From Acanthochlamys bracteata (lineage: Eukaryota > Streptophyta > Magnoliopsida > Pandanales > Velloziaceae), in assembly GCA_019914995.1 (NCBI GenBank), contig CM034132.1:7549524-7613523 (forward strand): DNA of 64,000 bases, read 5' to 3'. The notes beneath the pieces were generated by a model that had not been told where the DNA came from, did not search any database, and worked only from the letters and a program-made list of their open reading frames with translations. Below, one piece after another: positions 23,401-35,397 of the stretch. How positions within the stretch are numbered: position 1 is the stretch's first letter; each line of letters opens with the position of its first letter. The translations under genes were made by a program, and so were the position numbers.

Positions 23401-25228
23401 TTAGATACAACGTCTCCCTACGACACAATGTAGAACGCCTGCCTTGCTTGTGAGGATTGGAACAAGTGATCCATCACGTACCGTAAACCTTTGAGCTCTT
23501 GTATATCCTGGAGCAGAAGAACCATATCCCGATTGGACGAAGTATGCACCATTCTCAAATTTGTCCCTTGAAGATCTCCACTTCCAATTTTTCCATCCTC
23601 CCTCTTCTCGCTTAGTAACCTATATCTCGCAAATATAGAGACGCTTTGTCAATACGGATCAATTGATCTTGCACTATTTGTTCTTTTGGCAGATAACTCA
23701 AGAAGATACTCTTACTTTTTCTACTACTTGTCTTCCGTTTTCCAAAACAAAATGAACAGACAAATGAGATGGCAAGACCTGTTTTCTACCGCGTGCATTA
23801 GAAGCCAAAAAATAGTTTCCTTCGCTGAAGATAGTCGGATTGGAGCTCCCACCAATGGCATACAACAACCAATGATCGAACCGATTGTTGGCTATGTGAG
23901 TATACCCCATCCTCACCCTGCACAACATCCATCAGAATAAATCACTCTTATATAATGTTGTCATGTAAATAAAAAGTGAATGCGTCCTCTGTTTATGATT
24001 ATAAGCATGTGTACAGACCTCGGCATTCTTTGCACTAGTCCCTCTCCAAAATGGTTGAAGGCAATTGTCACCTTCATTTTCAAATCCGCAGTGTACCTGT
24101 CTTTGTGCCCCAACAACATCACCTGCAGATCAATAGATCCCCTACTTTTACGTGTCTGATACTATGTTATTGAGAGTCACCAAGTGTTCACTAGTACTAC
24201 AGCTTTTCATTTGAGGGAATTAGATTTTAGCGTTTTAAAGGTGAGCTGAGCAAGATATTATAACTTTCAGGTGAAGGGATTTGGTTCATCTGAAGATAGA
24301 TTGAAGTCGTACTCAGGAGTCCTGTTGGGCATTCAAGAAGTTTCGCCTCTTAATTCCTACTTAATGCCCTTTGAACTAAGTACAGAGTCACACAGCTATT
24401 TACCTTAAATAATTTTAAAAGATAGCCTCAATAAGATGTTCACGTAAATATGTAGTTTAAAAGGATATACAGTTCATATTCAATTTTTTTTTCCCTACCA
24501 CTCGCCAAAAAAATGTTTGCACCTACCTTGTCATGGTGAGAGAAGAAATTGTTGGAGATGGTGACGTCGGTAGATCCACGGATGACATCAATGAGGCCGT
24601 CATTGCAACTGGAAAGTGTGCAGTGGTCTATCCAAATGTTTGAGGATGCAAAGATGGAGATGGCATCCCCGTCGGATCCCTTTCGGCGTCCAACATGTAC
24701 CGCAGAGCTCATGACCCTGCCTGATTTCCCTGGCTTGCAATCATGGATGCTAATCCCATGGATTATAACGTGGTTGACTTTAGCAATGGTGATGCAAGGC
24801 CCGTAGGCGATTTCCACCTTCGCTCCCCTCCCATCTATCGTCTTGAAGCTGTTAATCATCAGCTCATTCTCGAGCTTGATGACCATATCATGGGCAAAGA
24901 TGATCCAAAGGGGTTCCATTCGCGTAACTCCGTAGCGGAGTGTCCCTGGGGACGGGTTTGCAGCATTGTCTGAAGGGTTAGTGACAACGTATATACCACC
25001 GTACTTGCCACCTGCTGCATTGGCGCCAAAGCCAATACCACAATCGGCAAGGGCCTTTCGGTTTGATGCCCAGTTCGGATTACTACCCCAGCAAGCATCG
25101 ATCTCGTTCATCTTAGCCCCCAGGAGCATGGAAGCAGGTCTGCGGAGAGCTGCATCGACGCACCAGCTCACTGACAGTAGTAATACTACTAGTATTGCTA
25201 CACAACCCGACCGGATAACAGAAGCCAT
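23401..25228 (-). CDS. Pectate lyase B (PL1 family), four exons
   Basis: Tandem paralogue of the gene at 20917-22435. Exons: 25228-24527, 24122-24019, 23917-23779, 23619-23401 (702+104+139+219 bp, 387 residues). Exons 1 and 2 have exactly the lengths of the paralogue; exon 3 is one codon longer and exon 4 three codons shorter. A signal peptide is visible (residues 1-26, [17 protein letters not shown]), DACWG is at 44-48, DGDAISI begins near residue 186, WIDH is present, and QRMPRVRMGY carries the RxPxxR catalytic arginine motif. The C-terminus ends in a cysteine-containing tail (VVGRRCI). Introns differ much more than exons, so the duplication is not recent. Nothing argues against function. 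Confidence 0.93.
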
Positions 25229-25306
25229 CTAACTGATCACACCGCCAAAATGCAGGGATTTGGTTAGAAGGATGCAGTATCTCAACATAGCACAGTAAGA
25301 CTTTCT

Positions 25307-25316
25307 ACTTATAAGT
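25307..25316 (-). promoter_or_regulatory. Possible TATA box of pectate lyase B
   Basis: ACTTATAAGT lies about 80 bases upstream of the start codon at 25228, a plausible distance for a plant TATA element with a short leader. It is palindromic and the call rests on position only. Confidence 0.35.
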
Positions 25317-26607
25317 ATGGAGCAATCTTTTTGTCTTTGATTGGCAGTTGAGAAATGAGCAGAATTCTTCTTTGTAATTGGTCGAAAGAATTCTTTTTCC
25401 TTTAATCTGAGTGTATATGTTCTCCACGATGCGATACTGAGAAGATGCAATCTAACTTCCAAGTTAGTATATATGATGGAGATATATCAATATGATGAAA
25501 GTGGAAGCACGACGTCTAGTACGGTGACGACTACCACGTCTACCGGCAAAGATTTTATATACACTTCCTTCCAAAAGTCTACTATATATATTCTTGAGTT
25601 TAGAATGAAACAAATTAAGATGGTGTCTGTCAACCATATATATGCATCATACTTGCAGTTGCAGTAAATCTATACTACTCAACTGAAGCATCAAACTTCC
25701 CGCTGAAATCTGAAGCATAACAAGATCATATCTGTTGGAAATTTCAGATGCTTTGATGATAACGTATATTTGAAAATCATTGTTAAAATTTAGACATAAT
25801 ATATTGGATTCAAGTGATACATAGAGCTAGACATAAAGGAAAGCAGAATTTCGCTTAGTATTGAAGCTTATCGGAAAGTCTATTTTCAACCCCAATATCT
25901 TTTAGCTCATTCAACCAAATCAAGATTTCTTTATTACAATTAAAATAGGGTGTGACAATGAGTAAAACAAGACACGGAATTCTATTAGGTACGAAAGACG
26001 GTAAATTTTGAAGTTTGCTGTTCACACTGAAAAACTAATATTAGCTGGACAGTATTTCTGTACAGTAATTTACAAATGTGATCTCTCTTTCCCAAACCAA
26101 GGTTTTTATGATCTGAGTTCTCTATGTATATAGCAGATATACCGAAGTACTACAATCAAAATCTTATATCATTGAAACGATTTTTACTAAATTTAAAAAT
26201 TTTACTGTTTGCTCATGTCTCATATGGATGCATCCAAATGACCATCTCTAGACAACAATTTTGCAAAAACAGTATCTCACTGTACAAGCAAGCTATTGGT
26301 GATAAGATTTTATCTGTTAATAGCTAACATACTAAAGCTATTATAGTCCAAATTTCAGATAATACATATAGAAATGAAGTCTAAACAAATTGGAGAAATT
26401 CGCTGCTTATATAGATCTCGCTGGACGAACCCGATCAACATAGCAACTTTGAATTAAATCGATATCTATCAGCATTAGTCATATTTTGGTGATCCAAATT
26501 CTTCAGTTAAAAGTTACATCTCAAAGTATTTACTGTCAAATTCTAAGACAATTTTATCCACTAGCGAAGTATAAAAAATTCATGAAAATGGTTGGACATA
26601 TTGCATT
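25317..26607. other. Intergenic AT-rich DNA
   Basis: Upstream region of pectate lyase B and beyond. No gene, RNA or clear repeat recognised. Confidence 0.5.
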
Positions 26608-27960
26608 CACTACAATAAAAGTATTAATATGGACCAAAAGTATTAGACGGGATTGAACAAAACCGGCCGCAATTAGTAATAACGACCAGAAAATACCGAT
26701 CGCAAAATCGTTTGCTAAAAGTTGGTTGCCTATAGTAATAGCAACCGGATTTATTCAACGGTCACTAATACATAAAGCAATAACGACTGACAAGAACCAA
26801 TCGCTGTATCACTGACCAAGTCAAATTGGTTACTATTTATGAAACATTAGCAACCTATCGACCTATCACAAGTTGTTAAAAAAAGAATTTTTTGTTTCTA
26901 TATTAAAAATATGAAAGTATACAATACAAATTATATATACAAAAACTCAACATACACAACAACATAATTATAATATTCACTAAATTAAATAAATTTAAAT
27001 ATTTTAAACTAGTTAAATCTTTAAACAAAAGATATAATTGTTTTTATAATATAATCTCAATAATATTCATCAATGTCGGCTTCCTACCAAATATACTCAT
27101 GAATGCCTACTGATCATGTGTCTATAACAAAAGAAAAAATATATTACGACAAATTATAATATATAGCAATTTATAATCATATAGAAGAAAAAAATAAAAA
27201 TGCAACACCGAATGTAGGTCACTCGTTCTAACTGCACATGTAATTCTATTTTTTCCTACAAGTCACTCTAACCGAGATGGTCGTGCACACGTAGATTTTG
27301 TGATCTTTTGACGCTTTTTCTTAGTTTTGACCCCTTAAGTTACTATAAAAATAAGCTTTATATACAAAAATTTTAACAATATATAAATACTTCTAACTCG
27401 TTCGTTCTATCTTAGAATGTAATTCTGTTTCTTTTTACAAGTCATTCTCACCGAGACGATAATGTACCCGTAGGTTTCGTTTCTTTTGACGATTTTTCCA
27501 AAATTTGACCCATCAAGTTGTTATGAAGTTAATTTTTCGAAATAAAAATCTTGAAAATGTATAAATGCTTCTAACTCATTCGTACTATCTCCGAATGCAA
27601 CTTCGTTTCTCCGTACAAGACACTCTCGTTGAGACAATCATATTTGTGTAGGTTTCGTAGCATTTCGATGCTTTTTCTAAAATTTGACCACTTAAATTAT
27701 TATAAAGCTAACTCTTCTATGTCAAAATTTTTAATAATGTATAAATGCTTCTAACAACACGCGTCCTATATGCGAATGTAATTCTTTTTCTTCTTACAAG
27801 TCATACTCATAGAGACTATTGTGCATGGGTGGGCTTCGCGGTCTTTCGATGCTTTTTTAAGTTTTGATCCTTTAAGTTATTGTAAAGCTATGTTTCCTAT
27901 ATAAATATTTTTAAAATATATAAATACTTCTATATCGCACGTCCTACCTAACCTTATAAT
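26608..27960 (+). mobile_element. CACTA (EnSpm)-like element, left end and interior
   Basis: CACTACAATAAAAG at 26608 has the form of a plant CACTA terminal repeat (CACTACAAGAAA-type). The next 230 bases carry scattered copies of short subterminal words such as GCAACCG, AATAACGAC and CAACGGTCACTAA, as CACTA elements do. No transposase is present, and I did not find the matching TAGTG right end, so the right limit given is only the end of the tandem repeat block. Confidence 0.45.
27220..27950. repeat. ~179 bp tandem repeat, four copies
   Basis: Equivalent ATG-TAATTCT-like landmarks fall at 27238, 27417, 27595 and 27776, giving spacings of 179, 178 and 181. Each unit holds TTCTTTTTACAAGTCA, GAGACGAT, GTAGGTTT, TTTTGACGCTTTTTC, TTGACC and ATAAATGCTTCTAACTC. 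Copies are diverged. A fifth partial copy ends near 27950. Confidence 0.85.
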
Positions 27961-28578
27961 AAGTTTGTAGTATAATAAGATTATAATAAAATTCAGTATG
28001 CATAAAGTTTTAATAAAAAATAAAAAAAAAATATGCTGTTACATGCAGAATCGTCGCTTGATTGTCTATCTTACATAAATTTGACTATTATATAAGATCA
28101 TTGAACTGCTTTTACTGTTGTTCTAATTGTTGCTGTTCTAATTGTTGCTGAAGCACGCAGACTCTATCGATTAATCCCTTTCTATCTTATTTTTCTCTAC
28201 AACTGTTATTCAAGTGCATAGTTATTTTTCAATCACCCACCCATAGAGACTACTATATCTCATCTCAAATAGGCTAACTGGATCAGTTATAGATGGGTTT
28301 GATAAAAAGGGAAAATATACTTTAAGAATTATTAATGTAGAAGATTTTTTATTAAAATATAGATCACATTGAACAATTTATTTAAATCTACATTAAACGA
28401 TTTATATTCTAAGACCTCATTTGGCGTTTCTAAAAAGTAGAGTTTTCGAAAAAAAGGAGCTTTCTACAGATTTTTTGAGAAAAATACTTGTTAGTTTTTT
28501 TATCAAAAGGTTGCGAGTATAATATGAGGTGCACTTACTAATACATATTCTAAATTCAAACAAAGATTATGGTATTAA
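27961..28578. other. Intergenic AT-rich DNA
   Basis: No gene visible. The stretch 28430-28500 has short imperfect inverted repeats typical of decayed MITEs. Confidence 0.4.
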
Positions 28579-28805
28579 GGGCGTGTTTATCTAGGATTGA
28601 AAGTAGGTCAAATGGAGTTTCTAGAAAATGGATTTAAAAAAATAAATTTAAAAATTAAAAATATTTAATAAAAATAAATTTTTATATTAATTTTATATTA
28701 ATAATAAATTTTAAAAAAATTAAAAAAATTATTTTAATTTTTTGTTTATTTTATATTAAAAATAAATTTAAAAAAATTAAATTTGAAGTATTAGTAAATA
28801 CGTCC
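28579..28805. mobile_element. Tourist-like (PIF/Harbinger) MITE
   Basis: A 227 bp AT-rich element with ends GGGCGTGTTTA and TAAATACGTCC, flanked on both sides by TAA (28576-28578 and 28806-28808), the 3 bp target duplication expected for PIF/Harbinger elements. Confidence 0.75.
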
Positions 28806-28808
28806 TAA

Positions 28809-29339
28809 GTGATGTGGGTAATAAAGTGCAAAGTGAAAATATAGTAACACATGCAGTATGATATCTTTGATTTTTTTGTAGAGATGTGAGTTCAAATGCT
28901 AATATTTACAAAGGTAGCTGACACAATATTTGTCCAACAAAAACAATTCCTAAAATTTTCCAAGAAGTTAAAGTATTGATATGTTCATTAACCCAAGTTC
29001 AAAAGTGAAATCAAGGTTTTGGGAACCTTTCTTGTTTATAAATCACTTTCAACGTTTTGGTTCCATTCACTCGCCAAGAAATCAAAAAAGAAGTTTTAGT
29101 ACGGATCCGCCTGTGTATAACATGCCCTATCGTCATGTTGGATGTGCTTTTTTTAAATTTTAGCAGAAAAAAAGCACAAAATAGTAAAATCCATGTTCGA
29201 TAATTGCAGCTTTTCGTCAAAATAAGCTGATTATTTGTTTTAGAAAAAAAAGAAGCTTCTTTTTTCAGGGACGTGAAAGACAATTCGTTCCCTAATAAGT
29301 TCACAAAATTACAATTTGATATATTTTTTCTACCCCACT
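28809..29339. other. Intergenic DNA
   Basis: No supported gene. The short frame at 28981-29163 shows no domain. Confidence 0.4.
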
Positions 29340-32270
29340 CATTTCTCTATGCTGCGCCATTCGCTCCCCCATTTCCTCTCTCGCTCTCTCCACTCTACTC
29401 TCATCCTCTCCGCCGCGATTCCGCTCTGCTCTCCTTCTTCCCACAGCGATTTATTCCTCCCCGCGCAATCGAGCGGTTCACGCAGCAGGTGAACTTTCCC
29501 TTCTGCTTCCATGGTTTGAGAACTTATGGTTTGAGAACTAGTGCCCCAACCTTCAGCAGACGGTCGCCGGAAGTCCCAAGTAATTCGACCAAGCGTTATA
29601 AAATGCCCGCGGCCATTATCTGTCATCTCCCATAGCTCTTGCTACTTTAGTCAGCTTAGCATGTCTTCACAGTCACGATCGTGGTCCTTAGAATGGCGTG
29701 GCGGCTGCAGGGTCCAGCGCTCGACACTGGTGAGCCACCATGCGTTCGTGAAAAATAAGTTCGACTGAGAGCTGATCTGTTGTGTACCAAGAAGAAAGCA
29801 AGTCATCGAGAACAATACTTTTCAAGCTTGTTTTGTCTTTAACTCTAAAACCTCCATTGGAGAGAGGATTGCAAAGAGACTACCATGGATTGAGTTTGCT
29901 GCAGTTCTTGATAAGGTCAACATTGAACCTTGTAGGGAGTTCGTAGGCGTAAACTATGCCAGAGCTGCATTGATTGTTTGAATCAGTTTGATCGAATTAG
30001 AAATAGCGCTCGGTGACCGTGAGAGTGAACGCTTGTAGAGCAACAGCAACAACTCAACGGAGAGAACAACGAGGATTATTCGTGTCCAAGGACAAAATGA
30101 TGTGAATTGCAGAATTGCTTGATTATCAGTTAGAAATTTCTTAGTTAAGTTTAATCTGTTCTTAAGTAGCATTTAAATTTTTGTTTTTAGTTTTGATCAA
30201 CATAATGTATGATAGACAAGTCAACTGAAGAACTGCTTGATTATCAACAATGCTAAAATAACTATGTAGGACATGTATCTCTTGGTAACGTTAATTTGTT
30301 TGGGCTTTGATTTGTATATGTTTTACACATTTCAGTCTCGTTTGATTGGCGTTTAGTCTCAGAATTTATGCAGTATTTTTTGTTGTTAAGTCCGACTCAT
30401 TTCGGATATTTTCTTAGTAATGCTTTGTTCATTTGGGTTTCGATTTAATTGGCTTCAGGTCTCGAAACTTCTGGAGTCAGGGAAGGCATTGTTCAAGGAC
30501 CTACGCAATGAGTTTGAGGATCACGTGATAGCGTAAGTTATTTAACACGATATTTTTTTTTGAAACACTATTTTCGGCAGTGGTGTTTTCTCAACTCTAT
30601 GCTGGATGGATGATGTAATTGTTCTTGTAATTGTTGTGGTTTAACAGGATCCACATGGAGCATATAGAGAAATGGCAGGATGAAATCAAGGAGCTCTGTC
30701 AGGTCGACGCCGCAAATAAATCTGCCTGAGCTCTCCTGCAGAAGAATGCCCAGTTCCACATGCTTCGCAATGTCCGTGAGGACGCCTGAACACGACAAGG
30801 TACATCATTTAATGCCGCTTAATACATTAAACAAATAGTTAGCTCGTGTAATTATTAGTACTACCTCACCGTAAATTGTGAATATTGGAGTTGGTTTTTA
30901 TGTTGATATTAGATCTTGGTGCAAGTATTATGTATGATACGGTTGGTTTGTAGTATCTATCTGCTGCTGCTACATTGAGCCAGTAGTTGTGCTAATATTA
31001 GTGTATGTTCTACCATGAATCAATAATTTGAGTAGATCTATATTACTGATGTTCGGTTCAAGTACAACCGTGCTGATACAGCTCTTAAAATTTTGGTTCA
31101 AGTAACCGAGTTGGATAAAGACTAGAATTAGCCATGTTGGTTTACTTGCTGATTCTTTTATCTCCATGGAACTTCAGGTAAGTAGGCTACTTTACGGCAA
31201 CATGTTTCATGGTATGTCATGCAATAGCCGCTACCAGTTGATGAACTGATGCAGAATCACCAAAAAAGTAGTTGTTACCAGAAATGTAGAAAGATAACCA
31301 TTCTTGCTGAACTGTGTCACAATGTACTGATCAAAATAGTTTATACTACATTTTGAGATTTTCACATGAACTAATCAACCCTTTCTTTAAGCATTGTGAC
31401 TAAGATATATAAATATTAATTACTCATGAAATTGTTGCTCCTGGTAATGATTCATATATGAAGTACAATCGTTTTCCCTTTCCAGCCAAGGAAGGTGTAG
31501 ACTACGACGTACAAAAATTGATGAAATACATATACATAACCTAGAACAAGCTTCTAGTATGTTACACAGGTAAACAAAAATACAGTATTAGATAGACTTC
31601 TCTGCTGTGTACAACATCTCTGTCTGCCAAAAAGGTAGTCTTGATTTTGTGGAAGCATTTACTCATCACCCATGGCCAGCTCTAGTGCATAGTCATCCCT
31701 CTCCTGTTATAAGTATTGGACAAATTTCACTTGGTCAGTTAATACTTGTCATTTACATTGCTTTTAGCTCACAGGAAGCTAGAGATATAACTGAGAGTAA
31801 TGGATGTGTTATTAGATGTCATTAGTAGGATAAGAAACTTACTATGGGACCTCTGGCAACTAGGATAAGAAACCACTTTGCATTCTAGTATTTTAGCTGC
31901 TTATGTAATGGTATTGGTAGTACTAGTATTGTTTGTATAGTTAACTGAGGTTAGGTACTTAGCAATTACCCATTCTTCATTTTGCATTTGATGAATTGCT
32001 CTCTGTTTAGGTACTTTAGCTCTCTGTTCAGGCATATCGTTTATTTTTCTAATTGCTCAAATATGGTGCTTTATGATTGTACTGAGGCTGTAAGACAAAG
32101 GCTTGTTGCCCACGCAGAAATGCTTCCCAGAGCTCTTGTGTTCCAACAGCAGCAAGGAATCCAGCACCGTCAACCCCCAGGCTTACAATCAAATGCATTT
32201 GCCTTCAACGTCCCTCTACTAATGCCAGCAGAGCATAGATACTACCCATCAATGGACCTTTAGAGAATGG
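29340..32270 (+). pseudogene. Decayed multi-exon gene, product not recognised
   Basis: The start looks like a plant promoter/leader (CT-rich 29345-29480, GC above the neighbourhood). Two well-formed exons follow: 30459-30532, acceptor TTCAG and donor GTAAGT, encoding KLLESGKALFKDLRNEFED; and 30648-30799, acceptor AACAG and donor GTACAT, continuing in frame as IHMEHIEKWQDEIKEL. An in-frame TGA (30727) interrupts the second exon, but the protein-like sequence continues after it (ALLQKNAQFHMLRNVRED). A later block at 32060-32262 reads EAVRQRLVAHAEMLPRAL followed by Gln/Pro-rich sequence and may be the 3' end of the same gene. The helical, charged character suggests a coiled coil. I do not recognise the family; linking the two parts is inference. 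Confidence 0.5.
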
Positions 32271-33559
32271 GAGCTATTGTTCAAACTCAAGAAGCTAGTG
32301 ATATCAAGTTTGGATCGGCCAATGCCAGCAGTCATTTTTCAGTTGTTTCTCTATGTCCTTATCGTATTTGCCTCTATTGAGAAGAAATATTTACTTTAAT
32401 TTCTTTGAATCTTTTTTTTAATTAAAAATGAATGTTCATACAGTTAATTCTACACTATCTTTAATAAAATAATAATATATTTATTAATATATTTACAAAT
32501 ATTATTAACAAATATATCAAACAAAAATATTTTCAAAATATGTCATAAAATTAATTTTTAAAGAAATAATATATGAAAATAAATTAAAAAATTTAATAAT
32601 ATATTATTTATTATATATTTAAAGGTATTTTAGTTATTAAATATTTTATTCATTTATAAGCACAAGTTTAGTCAAATATATTTATAATTTTTTAAAAAAA
32701 AAACTTTAAACAGTAAATTTTATCCAAACAGAATTCAGAAAACAGGAGTTTTTTAATTAAAAATTTAATAGCCATTTTTTTAACAAAAATATATAAACAG
32801 CAGCTTTTGTTCAAAAGTTCTAAATCTTAAACTTAGCCAAACATGATCATATCTTCTCTTGGTTCTTCTGTGAGCCTCTATTTTTTGGCTCTAAATTTGG
32901 TTTCTAGGTGTGTTTTAGTATTCTAAATTTAAATTATTTATTAAATTTAAAATTTGAACTATTTAATTTTTTAATTATTATTTTGAATTTTAATTTTAAA
33001 ATTAAAATTTACTTCGCACTTATTTATTCACAATAAATTCAATTCTCAAATGCTCAAAATAAAAATAAAAAGTCATTTTTAATTTTATTTTTGAAAAACT
33101 TATTCTTTATTAATATATGTTTTAGCAATTTATTTCTAAATAATTAAAAATTGCTCTAAATTAGGTTAAAAGTTTCTATTATTATACTAAAATATAAAAA
33201 ATGATACCATAATTTATTTTGTTACTAGATGATTAATGAGGTTTAACTTATAGTGAAAGGATTTCTCACGTTTCTTTATTATCAGATGGTTCATATACTT
33301 CTGCTTATGAATGCAAAGAGTTTTGTCTCTTTTTTTAAAAAAATTATTTTATTTTATTTATTTATGTTTTTATCAAACGAATTAACGGAAGCAGTGAAAA
33401 CGTAAGTGTTTTAGGATAAAAAATTTGCTTCAAAATAGTTTATTATTTGAGAATGAGAACTTCTTTACAAAAACCTAAGAATTTTTTAGTAGCAAGTAAA
33501 TCCCGAAATTCTTTTGTATAGTTTTTAAGGATCATTTTGATACTTCAGCAAAAACAGAT
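32271..33559. other. Intergenic, very AT-rich
   Basis: Long A/T runs and small inverted repeats (for example 32930-33010). Nothing coding seen. Confidence 0.5.
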
Positions 33560-34939
33560 GAAACCTCTGGGCCCACCTTTTCCCAAACCAGAGGAACAAC
33601 TCACCATCGTTCCCTTTGCTATCAAAATTTTCTATCGTATTTGTTTTCGAGCTGTGCTCAAATAGTAAGCATCTCTTTCGATCTTCTTTTTCTAGGATTT
33701 CGTGATTTCTTTCAATTTTTCTACAATTGTCTTCTTCCTCAATTCGATGATTAATTTTTCCGTTGGTTTCTTCTGATCCTTGCCGATATTTCGAGGGCTT
33801 TGAAGTCTAATTCAGTTTGTCCACGTTGTGTTAAGTTCTCTTTATTTATTGATTTGTATTGTTCCGTTTTGATCTTTTCGTTAGTTTTTTTCTTTATTTT
33901 TCTTTATTATTTTTTTGCCTTCTAGATCATGAATTCTACTTCTAGCGATGTGTGAATCTCATAGGAATTTGATAGTAATCCTTGATCGTTTCAGCATTGC
34001 ATTTGTTGCTGACTACATCTTTTGCAAATTAAAATTGCACTTTCTATAAGCTTTTTGTATCCAATTGAGCTTGTATCTAGACAGACTGGAATTGTACAGA
34101 AATTTGATGAATTTTTATATGAAATCATGACCGTGATTGTGACGATTTAGCTTTCAAATTTGTAGCAGTAGCCTTTTTGTCAAAGGTGCTCTTCTAAAAT
34201 GTTAAAGCTTTCGCTTCATTTAGTTTGTAATACCTTTTTTTAGGCTTTCACTATGTTTTCTTTCTTATGTCTTTCAATTTAAGCAGATATTTGTTTTGGT
34301 ATTTGGGATGCTTATGCATCGGTAATCTTTTATGCTGTTGTTTAAGGAGTACACGGTAATATTTCAGAACAAGCAAGAAATTAGAATTTCCTTGTCCTGT
34401 CTATAGATTCACAAGTGAACTATTTGTTAGAATTTGATGAAAGCTGTTCGGCTTTGACTACCTTGTCTTCTCTTTCTTTGATTATATGGATTGGTATTAA
34501 TTGCAATTATTTCTTTGTTATTATCTTTTGTTCTATTCTATCAGTTTCATTCACTTTGTGACAATCTTTCTTAAATTGTACATGTCTACATAATGCACAC
34601 CTTTCTCATGTCTGTTTAAGGTCTCTTGTTTTTTTTTTTTTTTGACAACAGATGATTCATAATTGTGTTTTGATATGTGTTTCTTTAATCCAGTCTTCCC
34701 TTGCAGCTGCAAGAACAGAAATTACTACTATCCGCCAGAATGGGAGTTTAAAAAGGTGCTAATGATATTAAGTTTCTATTCCTTCTCTATGTAGCATCGG
34801 TTTTGCAATGCCATTTCTTATATAAAATTTGTACCCTCCAATTCCAGGGTGGGTTGAACAAGTTCCTTGGGCAGCATGCTTTTGAGGGAGAGGAAAAGAA
34901 AGATAAACCAAGGCTATCTTGAGGTAAATCACATATTTT

Positions 34940-35397
34940 ATAGATTCTAGAAACCATGTAAGCGATCTTACGTGGTTAGATGAAACCTTGGTTGACCAAG
35001 AGGCGTATGTAAGATCGGATCCCCATACTAAAAAAATTGGCCAACTTTTTAGGGATTAGCATCCTCCATTTATAAGCACATACTCATTCAAGCACCTAGC
35101 CAATGTGGGACTATTAAGAGGCGTGTGTCGTTAAGCCCACCAAGCCAGGGTCCACTTGGTCCAACCCAAATCGAGAGTTGTTGGTCCACCTCCAAGTTAA
35201 CTAGTCCGTTTTTCACTCCGGCAATCAAGCCCACATGTTACTAATCCGGTTCTAGCCCACCAAGTTAGTCCGTCTTTCACTCGTGCCCATCAAGCCCTAC
35301 ACGTTACTAACCCGAGCCTAACCTAACTTGGAGACCCAATAATCTCTCCCTCAGCAACACGCCGGGTGGCTTCACCCAACCGGGCTCTGATACCAAT
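34940..35397. repeat. LTR/TRIM-like fragment ending in a primer-binding-site motif
   Basis: Non-coding, GC-richer than its surroundings, containing CCAATGTGGGACTATTAAG and an internal ~70 bp tandem duplication (35195-35325; repeated TAGTCCGT...TTTCACTC...ATCAAGCCC...GTTACTAA). It ends with GCTCTGATACCA (35384-35395), the complement of the initiator-tRNA primer site, right next to the Copia LTR. It is not similar to the short leader of the full-length Copia element at 62500, so it may be part of another element. Confidence 0.5.

Noticed and set aside
27220..27950. CRISPR-like array
   Set aside because: Units are ~179 bp with no unique spacers between identical short repeats, and the genome is a plant's; it is an ordinary tandem repeat.
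29273..29635. 120-residue frame in CT-rich DNA
   Set aside because: Reads as a pyrimidine-rich leader; no domain, and the following exons are in a different arrangement.
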